Positions 43,009 to 50,972 of a DNA stretch of 64,000 nucleotides are shown piece by piece. The notes under the pieces are model-generated. The model was not told where the DNA came from and ran no database searches. It saw only the letters and a program-made list of their open reading frames with translations. This stretch comes from Kaistia hirudinis (GTDB lineage Bacteria > Pseudomonadota > Alphaproteobacteria > Rhizobiales > Kaistiaceae). How positions within the stretch are numbered: the stretch's first letter is position 1; each line of letters opens with the position of its first letter. A program made the position numbers and the translations under genes. The stretch lies in the NCBI RefSeq assembly GCF_014196455.1, contig NZ_JACIDS010000005.1, positions 558,001 through 622,000 on the forward strand, read 5' to 3'.

Positions 43009-43022
43009 TTGATATACATCAA
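43009..43022. promoter_or_regulatory. FNR/FixK-type box between RND and V-ATPase operons
   Basis: TTGATATACATCAA matches the TTGAT-N4-ATCAA consensus of FNR/FixK/Anr regulators at all ten defined positions. It is 66 bp upstream of the V-ATPase subunit B start used here (48 bp from the alternative ATG) and 140 bp from the RND adaptor start on the other strand. FNR/FixK proteins activate genes under low oxygen in alphaproteobacteria, so control of the V-ATPase operon by oxygen is likely and of the pump operon possible. Confidence 0.7.
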
Positions 43023-43087
43023 CAAGCCGGTGGCACGGCTGAGCAAGTAATCTCCATCGGCGACGCAAGATGAGGGATGAAGCGGCG

Positions 43088-44455
43088 ATGGCTGTCGTGC
43101 CGATTACCTATGACCGCGTTCTATCGATCATCGGCGACGTGTTGCGGATCGCATTGCCGCCGGAGACGCGCGAGGATCCATCGGGTCCGCGGTTCGGCGA
43201 TCTGGCGCTGGTCCGCGAGGGCGATGCCGCGCCCCGGCTCGCCCAAGTCGTGAAGATCGCCGAGGGCGAAGCCTCGCTGCAGATCTTCCCCGGCGCCCGC
43301 GGCCTCTCGACGAGGGCGCGGACGCAGTTCCTCGGCCACCCGCCGCAAGTCCCCTTCTCCGCCAATATCCTGGGGCGCGTCTTCACCGGCGCCGGCGCCA
43401 TCGCCGATGGCGGCCCCTCGCTCGATCAGGAGCCCGAGGTCGAGATCGCCGGCCCCTCGGCCAACCCGGCCCGCCGCGCCCTCGCCTCGCGCATGATCCG
43501 CACCAATGTGCCGATGATCGACGTCTTCAACTGCCTCGTCGAAAGCCAGAAGATCCCGATCTTCTCCACCTCGGGCGAGCCCTACGACACGCTCCTGGCG
43601 CGGATCGGCATCCAGGCAGATGCGGATGTCGTCGTCTTCGGCGGCCTCGGGCTGAAGTTCGACGATTACTGGCGCTTCCGCACCGCCTTCGAGGATGCCG
43701 GCGTGTTCGGCCGCACCATCATGTTCGTGAACCAGGCCTCCGATCCGGTGCTGGAGCGGCTGCTCGTGCCGGATCTCGCCCTCGCCGTCGCCGAGAAATT
43801 TGCGACCGAGGAGAAGAAGCGCGTCCTCGTGCTGCTGACGGACATGACCGCCTTTGCCGACGCGCTGAAGGAGGTCGGCATCGCGCTCGACCGCGTGCCC
43901 TCCAACCGCGGCTATCTCGGCGATCTCTATTCGCAGCTCGCCCGCCGCTACGAGAAGGCCGCGGTCTTTCCCGGCGCCGGCTCGGTCACGATCCTCTCGG
44001 TGACGACCATGCCGGGCGGCGACGTCACCCACCCGGTGCCGGACAATACCGGCTACATCACGGAGGGGCAGTTCTATCTCCGCGGCGGGCGCATCGATCC
44101 CTTCGGCTCGCTGTCGCGCCTCAAGCAGCACGTCATCGGCAAGGAGACGCGCGAGGACCACAGCGCGGTCATGAACACCATGATCCGCCTCTATTCCGGC
44201 GCCCGCGACGCGCAGCGCAAGCAGGCCATGGCCTTCGAGCTTTCCGATCTCGACCAGCGCTCGCTCAAATTCGGCGACCTGTTCGAGCGGCGCTTCATGG
44301 ATCTTTCCGTCTCGATGCCGCTCGAGGAGGCGCTGGATCTCGGCTGGAAGACTATGGCCGAGTGCTTCGCGCCCGAGGAACTGCTCGTGCGCCAGGCGCT
44401 CCTCGACGAATACTTCCCCGCCGTCTCCAAGCCCGGCAAGGCAGAGGCCGCCTGA
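43088..44455 (+). CDS. ntpB: V-type ATPase subunit B
   Basis: The 455-aa product is the non-catalytic nucleotide-binding subunit of the V1 sector. It shows NVPMIDVFNCLVESQKIPIFS, GEPYDTLLARIG and TMPGGDVTHPVPDNTGYITEGQF, and lacks a P-loop GKT as expected. The ATG at 43088 gives MAVVPITYD, with GAGGG about 10 nt upstream; ATG at 43070 is an alternative adding six residues. It opens the V-ATPase operon (B-D-I-K-E-DUF2764-A), with D starting 3 bp after its stop. The upstream FNR/FixK box suggests low-oxygen control. Confidence 0.93.
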   Translation: MAVVPITYDRVLSIIGDVLRIALPPETREDPSGPRFGDLALVREGDAAPRLAQVVKIAEGEASLQIFPGARGLSTRARTQFLGHPPQVPFSANILGRVFTGAGAIADGGPSLDQEPEVEIAGPSANPARRALASRMIRTNVPMIDVFNCLVESQKIPIFSTSGEPYDTLLARIGIQADADVVVFGGLGLKFDDYWRFRTAFEDAGVFGRTIMFVNQASDPVLERLLVPDLALAVAEKFATEEKKRVLVLLTDMTAFADALKEVGIALDRVPSNRGYLGDLYSQLARRYEKAAVFPGAGSVTILSVTTMPGGDVTHPVPDNTGYITEGQFYLRGGRIDPFGSLSRLKQHVIGKETREDHSAVMNTMIRLYSGARDAQRKQAMAFELSDLDQRSLKFGDLFERRFMDLSVSMPLEEALDLGWKTMAECFAPEELLVRQALLDEYFPAVSKPGKAEAA

Positions 44456-44458
44456 ACC

Positions 44459-45067
44459 ATGGCCCGCGTCCCGCTCAGCAAGTCGCAATTGCGCAAGGAG
44501 AAGGACAACCTCACCTCCTATCGCCGCTATTTGCCGGCGCTCGACCTGAAGCGCCAGCAATTGATGAGCGAGCGGGTACGGGCGGCGCGGATGATCGGCG
44601 ATGCCGAAGCGAAAGTCGCCGGCGCGGCGAAGGCCGCAGGCGACGCGCTGCCCATGCTCGCGGACGAACGCATCGACGTCAGCGGGCTGGTGACGCTGGG
44701 CGAAGTCCGCTTCGGCGTCGAGAACGTCGCCGGCATCCGCCTGCCGGTCATCGAGCAGCTGGAGATCATCCAGAAGCCCTATGGCCGCATGGTGCGCCCG
44801 CATTGGGTCGATGCGGTGGTCGCGCGCCTCGCCGAGGCGATCCGCCTCCGGATCGAGGTCGACATCGCCAAGAAGCGCCTCGCGATCCTCGAAAAGGCGG
44901 TCGCGACGATCACGCAGCGCGTCAATCTCTTCGACAAGGTGCTGATCCCAGAGGCCGAGGCGAATATCCGCCGCATCAATGTCTATCTCGGCGACAATGA
45001 GCGTGCCGCCGTCGTCGCCGGCAAGATCGCCAAGCGCAGCCGCACGGCTGCGGGAGGCGCGCGATGA
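44459..45067 (+). CDS. ntpD: V-type ATPase subunit D (central stalk)
   Basis: The 202-aa protein begins VPLSKSQLRKEKDNL, the typical N-terminal helix of subunit D, and has long N- and C-terminal helices that form the rotating central shaft in the A/B hexamer. ITQRVNLFDKVLIPEAEANIRRI is the diagnostic C-terminal helix. The last codon overlaps the subunit I start by 4 bp. In other V-ATPases D pairs with subunit F, which has no recognisable gene in this operon. Confidence 0.92.
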   Translation: MARVPLSKSQLRKEKDNLTSYRRYLPALDLKRQQLMSERVRAARMIGDAEAKVAGAAKAAGDALPMLADERIDVSGLVTLGEVRFGVENVAGIRLPVIEQLEIIQKPYGRMVRPHWVDAVVARLAEAIRLRIEVDIAKKRLAILEKAVATITQRVNLFDKVLIPEAEANIRRINVYLGDNERAAVVAGKIAKRSRTAAGGAR

Positions 45068-46857
45068 GCATCGTCCCCATGAAGCGGGTCGCCGTCTGCG
45101 GCCCCCTGCCGGAGAAGGAGGCGACGCTCGAAGCACTGCAGCGGCTCGGCGTGCTACACCTGATCCCGCTCAAGGTCGCCGATCCCCTCGCCCCGACCGA
45201 CGCCGCCGAGCGCAACCGCGCGCGGACCGCCTTCCGCCATATCGCCGATTCACCCGAGCAGCGACGCTACTACCGCCCCGGCAGGACATTCGACCTCGCC
45301 GCCGTGGTTGCGAAGATCAACGAGAACCGCCGTCACCTGCGCCGCCTCTCGGACCTTCGCGACGATCTCGTCCACCGTATCGCGGATGTCGCGATCTGGG
45401 GCGACATCGTCTTCCCGCCGATCGATGCGCTCGGCCGCGAACGGCTCTGGTTCTATGTGCTGCCGCTCAAGGAGCGCCGGGCGCTCGACGCGGTGGAGCT
45501 GCCATGGGCGATCGTTGGCCGCGACACGACGCATCTCTTCGTCGTGGTCATCCATCCCGACGAGCCGCCCGCCAGCCTGCTGCCCGTCCCGCGCACCCAT
45601 TTCGGCGCCAAGCCGCTGCACGCGCTCCGGGCCGAACTCGAAGAGACGGAGATCGCGCTCGACAAGGCGAAGGCGGAGCGCGGCGAGCTGACCCGCTGGC
45701 GCCTGCTGCTCGGCGCGGAACTAGCCGAAGCGGAGGATGCCGACGAGCGGCGCGACGTCGCCGGCCGCACGCTCGACACGGACGGGCTGTTCGCCGTGCA
45801 GGGCTGGGCACCAGCGGAAAGCGCCGCGGCGATCGAAGCGCTGGCGGAGGAGCGGCGGCTCGCGGTGCTGGTCGAGACGCCGACGGTGAATGACCGCCCG
45901 CCGACGCTGCTGCGGCCGAAGGACGATCGCCTGGGCGGCGGCGCGGACCTCACCTATTTCTACACGACGCCCGCCTATGGCGCCTGGGACCCGAGCTTCG
46001 TCGTCTTCACCTCCTTCGCGATCTTCTTCGCGATGATCATGGCCGACGCCGGCTATGCGGTCGTGATCGGCCTGATCACCGCCTGGTTCTGGCGCAGGAT
46101 GGGGGAGACAGCGTCCGGACAGCGCATGCGCGTCATGCTGGCGGTCATCGCCGGCGCATCGCTCATCTATGGCGTGCTGGCGGGCTCCTATTTCGGCGTC
46201 GCCCCACGAGCGGGCAGCCTCCTCGCCAAGATCGCCATCGTCCACATCACCAATTTCGACGAGATGATGAAGCTCTCCGTCGTGATCGGCGCCGTGCATG
46301 TCGGCATCGCGCTCGCCGCGACTGCCTGGCTCGCCCGGAGCAGCCTCAGGGCGCTGGTGCCGATCGGCTGGCTCGCCGTCATCCTCGGCGGCTTGATGCT
46401 GTGGCTCGGCGCGGGGAGCCTCAACCATGGCGGCGGCGCCTTCGTCGGTGCGGGCCTCGCCTCCGTCTTCGTCGGCTCAGCCACCGCGCGGCCGGCCAAA
46501 ACGGCCACCGACTGGCTGCTCTGCGTCGCCGACGGCTTCATGGGCCTGACGAGCATCACCAAGCTCTTCGGCGACATATTGAGCTATCTGCGCCTGTTCG
46601 CGCTCGGCCTCGCCAGCGCCTCGCTCGCCGAGACCTTCAACGGCATGGCGAGCGGCCTGCAATTCTCGCGGCCGGGCCTCGGCCTGCTCGCGGCGATCCT
46701 GATCCTCGCCTTCGGCCACGCCATCAACTTCGTGATCGGCATCATGGGCGGCGTCGTCCATGGGCTGCGCCTCAACTACATCGAATTCTTCGGCTGGGGC
46801 CTCTCGGAAGAGGGCTATCCGTTCCGCGCATTCGCCAAGAGGGAGATCCCCGAATGA
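45064..46857 (+). CDS. ntpI: V-type ATPase subunit I (a-type stator)
   Basis: The 597-aa subunit has an N-terminal cytoplasmic half (about 1-300, with coiled coils around 80-110 and 190-230) and a C-terminal membrane half with seven or eight helices. The conserved SYLRLFALGLASASLAETFN segment near residue 515-530 holds the arginine required for ion flow past the c-ring. It is somewhat shorter than typical Archaea-type I subunits, as in Chlamydia and Bacteroidetes-type operons. It overlaps both D and K by 4 bp. Confidence 0.93.
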   Translation: MSIVPMKRVAVCGPLPEKEATLEALQRLGVLHLIPLKVADPLAPTDAAERNRARTAFRHIADSPEQRRYYRPGRTFDLAAVVAKINENRRHLRRLSDLRDDLVHRIADVAIWGDIVFPPIDALGRERLWFYVLPLKERRALDAVELPWAIVGRDTTHLFVVVIHPDEPPASLLPVPRTHFGAKPLHALRAELEETEIALDKAKAERGELTRWRLLLGAELAEAEDADERRDVAGRTLDTDGLFAVQGWAPAESAAAIEALAEERRLAVLVETPTVNDRPPTLLRPKDDRLGGGADLTYFYTTPAYGAWDPSFVVFTSFAIFFAMIMADAGYAVVIGLITAWFWRRMGETASGQRMRVMLAVIAGASLIYGVLAGSYFGVAPRAGSLLAKIAIVHITNFDEMMKLSVVIGAVHVGIALAATAWLARSSLRALVPIGWLAVILGGLMLWLGAGSLNHGGGAFVGAGLASVFVGSATARPAKTATDWLLCVADGFMGLTSITKLFGDILSYLRLFALGLASASLAETFNGMASGLQFSRPGLGLLAAILILAFGHAINFVIGIMGGVVHGLRLNYIEFFGWGLSEEGYPFRAFAKREIPE

Positions 46858-47300
46858 ACGAGCTCATGGTCATTCTCGGCTGGCTGGGCGTGTTCGCGCC
46901 GGTCGGCCTCGGCGCGATCGGCAGCGCCATCGGCGTCACCATCGCCGGCCAGGCCGCCATCGGGGCGATGCTGGAGACCGACAGCGGCTATGGCCGCTTC
47001 GTCGGCGTGGCGGCGATCCCCTCCTCGACCGTCATCTACGGCATCGTCGTCATGTTCTCGCTGCAGCGGACGATCACGCCGGAAAACGGCGCCGGCCTGT
47101 TCGGCATCGGCATCCTGACCGGGCTCGCCCTCGCCTATGCGTCCGTCTGGCAGGGCAAGGCCTGCGCCAGTGCCATCGCCGCCTCGAAGAGCAAGCCGGA
47201 AATCTTCGGCCTCTCGCTCGCCCCGGCGGCGATCGTCGAGGGCTTCGCCGTCTTCACCTTCGTCTTCGCGCTGGTGCTCGCCGGCAACATCAAGGGCTGA
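46854..47300 (+). CDS. ntpK: V-type ATPase subunit K (duplicated proteolipid, c-ring)
   Basis: The 148-aa hydrophobic protein has four helices made from two related hairpins. The ion-binding carboxylate is E129 in the second hairpin (IVEGFAVFTFVF), and Q100 in SVWQGKA matches the Na-coordinating Gln110 of E. hirae NtpK. The first hairpin has IPSSTVIYG where NtpK has LPGTQGIYG-like residues, so the Gln65 and Thr64 ligands are replaced by Thr and Ser. One carboxylate per double hairpin means a low ion-to-ATP ratio suited to pumping. Na versus H specificity is therefore uncertain. Confidence 0.92.
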   Translation: MNELMVILGWLGVFAPVGLGAIGSAIGVTIAGQAAIGAMLETDSGYGRFVGVAAIPSSTVIYGIVVMFSLQRTITPENGAGLFGIGILTGLALAYASVWQGKACASAIAASKSKPEIFGLSLAPAAIVEGFAVFTFVFALVLAGNIKG

Positions 47301-47310
47301 GGAGGCAGAC

Positions 47311-48003
47311 ATGGCCGCCGACGGCAGCGTTCAGAAGACAGAATCCGGCGTCCAGGCGCTGATCGCCCGGCTGCGCGACCAGGGCGTCACCGCCGGCAAG
47401 ACCGAGGCCGAGCGGCTGGTCGCGGGCGCGGAAGCCGAAGCGCGAACGATCATCGAGAAGGCCGAAGCCGAGGCGAAGGCGAAGATCGATGCGGCACGCA
47501 AGCAGGCCGACGCCTTCCAGCGGGCGGGCGAGGACGCGCTGAAGCAAGCCGCGCGCGACGTCACGCTCCAGCTCAAGGAGCGCCTGACCCGCCGCCTCGC
47601 CGACGAGGTCGGCAAGGCCATTGCCGGCGCCATGCGCGACGAGGAAATGCTGAAGCGCATGATCCTGACCCTGGTTGGCCGCGTGCGCGAGGAGAGCGGC
47701 GTCGACGCCTCCGCCGATGTCGAACTGCTGCTGCCGCGCAGCGTGGTCGGCCTCGATGATCTCCGCCGCAAGCCCGAGGAATTGCACGCCGGCACGCTCA
47801 CCCATTTCGTCGCCGCCTTCACGGCCGACATGCTGCGCGACGGCGTCCGCTTCGGCCGCGCCGACGACCCCGATGGCGGCATCCGCATCGTCATGGCCGA
47901 TCGCGGCATCTCGATCGACGTGACCGACAAGGCCGTCGCCGACGCGCTGCTCGTGCACATGCAGCCCCGCTTCCGCGCCCTGCTCGAAGGCGTCGTCACA
48001 TGA
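47311..48003 (+). CDS. ntpE: V-type ATPase subunit E (peripheral stalk)
   Basis: The 230-aa protein has a long N-terminal coiled coil (about residues 15-100, rich in Ala, Glu and Lys) and a C-terminal globular domain (GGIRIVMADRGISIDVTDKAV), the usual layout of subunit E. It starts at 47311 after a GGAGG site, 10 bp past subunit K, and overlaps the next gene by 4 bp. No separate G/H coiled-coil partner is visible nearby, so E may form the stalk with a distant or missing partner. Confidence 0.85.
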   Translation: MAADGSVQKTESGVQALIARLRDQGVTAGKTEAERLVAGAEAEARTIIEKAEAEAKAKIDAARKQADAFQRAGEDALKQAARDVTLQLKERLTRRLADEVGKAIAGAMRDEEMLKRMILTLVGRVREESGVDASADVELLLPRSVVGLDDLRRKPEELHAGTLTHFVAAFTADMLRDGVRFGRADDPDGGIRIVMADRGISIDVTDKAVADALLVHMQPRFRALLEGVVT

Positions 48004-48689
48004 GACCGATCGCCGATCGCTACGTCATGCTGATGGCGAGCCTGCCCTCGATCCGGCTGCTCGGCGAGAAGGAACTGCCGATCAATCCGGCCCGGCTCGC
48101 CGAGCGGTTGAAGCTGCTGGAGCCGGACGACCGGACCGAACTGGAGGCGATCGCCGCGATCCTGTCGTGGAACCGCATCGATACGGGCGAGGACGATGCG
48201 GCCTATATGGCGCGTGCGGAGCGCACGCTTGCCGCGATCCGCAGCGCCACGCTGCGCGCCGCGGCCCTCGAAAGGCTGGAGATCCGCACGGTGATCGCGG
48301 CGCTCCGCCGCCGCCATGCCGGCGAGCCGGCACCGGCCCAGGGCACGCTCTGGGGCATCGGCCGCCAGGTCGAAACGATCCGCCGTAACTGGAGCCAGCC
48401 CGATTTCGGTCTCGGCCACCAGATGCCCTGGATCGGTCCGGCCCGGGAGAAGCTCGAATCCGGCGACAGCGCCGGTCTCGAACGGCTCATCCTCGACACG
48501 ACCTGGCGCGCCGCCGGGCGGCACGAATTCGGCCATGAGTTCGATTTCGAGGCCGTCGTCTTCTACCTGATGCGCTGGCAGCTGGCCGATCGCTGGGCGC
48601 GCTATGACGCCGACGCCGCCGCGGCGCGCTTCGCGCAGCTTCTGGAAGCCGCGCTTCCGAAGTCGCAAGCCTATGAGGACGCAGCATGA
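48000..48689 (+). CDS. DUF2764-type V-ATPase accessory subunit (C/d-like)
   Basis: The 229-aa protein begins YVMLMASLPSIRLLGEKELP, which resembles DUF2764 proteins. These occupy the same place between E and A in Chlamydia and Bacteroidetes V-ATPase operons and are thought to stand in for the C/d (AC39) socket subunit. It is mainly alpha-helical with no membrane segment. It overlaps E and A by 4 bp each. The call rests on position plus N-terminal resemblance. Confidence 0.78.
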   Translation: MRPIADRYVMLMASLPSIRLLGEKELPINPARLAERLKLLEPDDRTELEAIAAILSWNRIDTGEDDAAYMARAERTLAAIRSATLRAAALERLEIRTVIAALRRRHAGEPAPAQGTLWGIGRQVETIRRNWSQPDFGLGHQMPWIGPAREKLESGDSAGLERLILDTTWRAAGRHEFGHEFDFEAVVFYLMRWQLADRWARYDADAAAARFAQLLEAALPKSQAYEDAA

Positions 48690-50482
48690 CCGCAGCCCCC
48701 ACCGCACGGATCACGGCCGTCCAGGAGGACATCGTGCGCCTCCGGCTCGACGACGCGCAGAACGGACGCCTCGTGAAGAACGAGGTCATCTACATCGTTC
48801 CGGCGCGGGCGCCGGACCAGCGGCTGAAGGCGGAGGTGCTGCGGGTCGAGAGCGACGAGGCGGACGCGCAGGTCTTCGAGAGCACGGGCGGCGTCGGCCT
48901 CGGCGATCGCGTCGAGCAATCGGGACGGCTGCTCTCCGTCAAGCTCGGCCCCGGCCTGCTCGGCCGCGTCTATGACGGGCTGCAGAACCCTCTGGAGGCG
49001 CTCGCCGTCGGTCATGGCGTGTTCCTGCCGCGCGGCGTCGAGGCGCCCGGCCTCGATCCCGCCGTCAAATGGTCCTTCACGGCCACGCGGCGCTCCGGCG
49101 ACAAGGTGCGCGGCGGCGACGCGATCGGCACGGTTCCCGAAGGGCCGATCACCCACAAGATCATGGTGCCCTTCGATCTCGACGACACGTTCGAGATCAC
49201 CTGGATCCGCGACGGCGCCGTGACGGTCGACGAGCCGGTGGCGCGACTCAAGGCCGCCTCCGGCGCCGAGCGCGAGATCCGTCTCGCGCAGGACTGGCCG
49301 GTGCGCGAGCCGCTGCCGCGCCGGATCATCCGTGCCGGCTTCTCGCAGCGCCGCTTCCCCGACAGTCCGATGATCACCAAGCAGCGGATCGTCGACGTCT
49401 TCTTCCCGATCGCGCAGGGCGGCGCGGCCTGCATTCCCGGCCCGTTCGGTGCCGGCAAGACGGTGCTGCTCAACCTGATCGCGCGCCATTCCGACGTCGA
49501 TGTCGTGGTGCTGGTCGCCTGCGGCGAGCGGGCCGGCGAGGTCGTCGAGACCATCACCGAATTTCCGCGCCTCAAGGATCCGCGCACGGGCGGCTCGCTG
49601 ATGGACCGCACGGTCATCATCTGCAACACCTCGTCCATGCCGGTCGCCTCGCGCGAGGCCTCGATCTACACCGGCATCGCGATCGGCGAATATTATCGGC
49701 AGATGGGGCTCCGCACGCTCGTCATCGCGGATTCAACCTCGCGCTGGGCGCAGGCGATGCGCGAAACCTCCGGGCGCCTCGAGGAGATTCCCGGCGAGGA
49801 GGCGTTCCCCGCCTATCTCGACAGCTCGATCAAGAGCGTCTACGAGCGCGCCGGCGTCGTCGAGACCAATGACGGCTCGGTCGGCGCTCTGACCATCATC
49901 GGCTCCGTCTCGCCGGCCGGCGGCAATTTCGAGGAGCCGGTGACGCAGTCGACGCTGGCGGCCGTCACCTGCTTCCTCGGCCTCTCCTATGACCGCGCCT
50001 ACAAGCGCTTCTATCCGGCGATCGATCCGCTGCTGTCCTGGTCGCGCTATCGCGGCCAGCTCGCCGCTTGGACCGCGAAGAACCTGGCGCCCGACTGGAC
50101 CGAGCGGGTCGACGCGATGACCGCCCTCCTCCAGCGCGGCGACGAGGTCGCGCGGATGGAGCAGGTGACCGGCGAGGAAGGCATCAGCCTCGAGGATTTC
50201 GTGGCAGCCGAGGCGGCGCGCTTCCTCGACATGGTGTTCCTGCAGCAGGACGCCTTCGACGATATCGACCAGGCGGCGCCGATCGAGCGGCAGCAGGCCA
50301 TGTTCGACCGCGTCCATCACCTCGCGACACGGCGCTACGCCTTCGCCGACAAGGAAGCGGCGCGCCAGCATTTCACCAAGCTCGCCGGATTGTTCAAGAA
50401 CCTCAACTATGCCGCGCCCGGCTCGGGGGACGAGGCGCGGCTGATCGCAGATCTGGAGGCACTCGACAAGTCGGCGCCCTGA
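48686..50482 (+). CDS. ntpA: V-type ATPase subunit A (catalytic)
   Basis: The 598-aa catalytic subunit has the P-loop GPFGAGKTVLLN at about residues 251-262, the V-type non-homologous insertion before it, VVVLVACGERAGEVVETI, and MRETSGRLEEIPGEEAFPAY. Length and motifs fit the V/A-type catalytic subunit rather than F1 beta. It is the seventh ATPase gene of the operon, overlapping the DUF2764 gene by 4 bp. A small lipoprotein gene follows 39 bp later. Confidence 0.95.
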   Translation: MTAAPTARITAVQEDIVRLRLDDAQNGRLVKNEVIYIVPARAPDQRLKAEVLRVESDEADAQVFESTGGVGLGDRVEQSGRLLSVKLGPGLLGRVYDGLQNPLEALAVGHGVFLPRGVEAPGLDPAVKWSFTATRRSGDKVRGGDAIGTVPEGPITHKIMVPFDLDDTFEITWIRDGAVTVDEPVARLKAASGAEREIRLAQDWPVREPLPRRIIRAGFSQRRFPDSPMITKQRIVDVFFPIAQGGAACIPGPFGAGKTVLLNLIARHSDVDVVVLVACGERAGEVVETITEFPRLKDPRTGGSLMDRTVIICNTSSMPVASREASIYTGIAIGEYYRQMGLRTLVIADSTSRWAQAMRETSGRLEEIPGEEAFPAYLDSSIKSVYERAGVVETNDGSVGALTIIGSVSPAGGNFEEPVTQSTLAAVTCFLGLSYDRAYKRFYPAIDPLLSWSRYRGQLAAWTAKNLAPDWTERVDAMTALLQRGDEVARMEQVTGEEGISLEDFVAAEAARFLDMVFLQQDAFDDIDQAAPIERQQAMFDRVHHLATRRYAFADKEAARQHFTKLAGLFKNLNYAAPGSGDEARLIADLEALDKSAP

Positions 50483-50521
50483 CGCGCCGGCCGGGAGTGC
50501 CCTTATGAAGAGGAGGCAACG

Positions 50522-50683
50522 ATGAGAGCCCTTTTTGCGATCCTGATCCTGTCGATCGCCCTGCCGAGCCTGGCCAGTTGCACCTATGATCCGAACTCCC
50601 CGGCGCTCCGCGCCATGGAGGCACCCAACGCCTGCGGCCCCGGCGGCACCAAGGCCCGCGAGCAATGCTCGCATGGGCGCTGA
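50522..50683 (+). CDS. Tiny lipoprotein at the end of the V-ATPase operon
   Basis: An ATG at 50522 with GAGGAGG 5 nt upstream encodes 53 residues. The signal peptide FAILILSIALPSLASC has a lipobox-like LASC with the cysteine at about residue 20. The mature part is only about 34 residues and Pro/Ala/Gly-rich, with two further cysteines. It would be anchored to a membrane on the periplasmic side. The very strong ribosome site and position support a real gene. Whether it has any role with the V-ATPase is unknown. The 289 bp after it (50684-50972) contain nothing I can identify. Confidence 0.75.
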   Translation: MRALFAILILSIALPSLASCTYDPNSPALRAMEAPNACGPGGTKAREQCSHGR

Positions 50684-50972
50684 ATGTCGGGCCACCACAC
50701 CTGACCGCACGTCGCACGATCTGATCGCACGCCCATACGCGGCGAAACCACGAGTCCGCGCCCGCTTCGGGAGCAGAATGTTCGCAGACGCCGTAGCGCC
50801 CATACCTAGCTCGGAACGATGGCGGCCAGCCGGCGCGATCGTCGCCCTCAACCCGCGATCATCATGCCGCGAAAGCGCCCTTAGCCGGCTCTACGCAACC
50901 GCGTAAGGCCGTGCTATTGCCTTGCGCAACGGCAGTCGGGGCCAACCGATTGCAACCTTTACGAGAGACGCC

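Noticed and set aside
42870-43046. 59-residue extension before the RND adaptor
   Set aside because: It would put the lipoprotein signal peptide in the middle of the protein and reads through the FNR box; GTG at 42869 has a good ribosome site.
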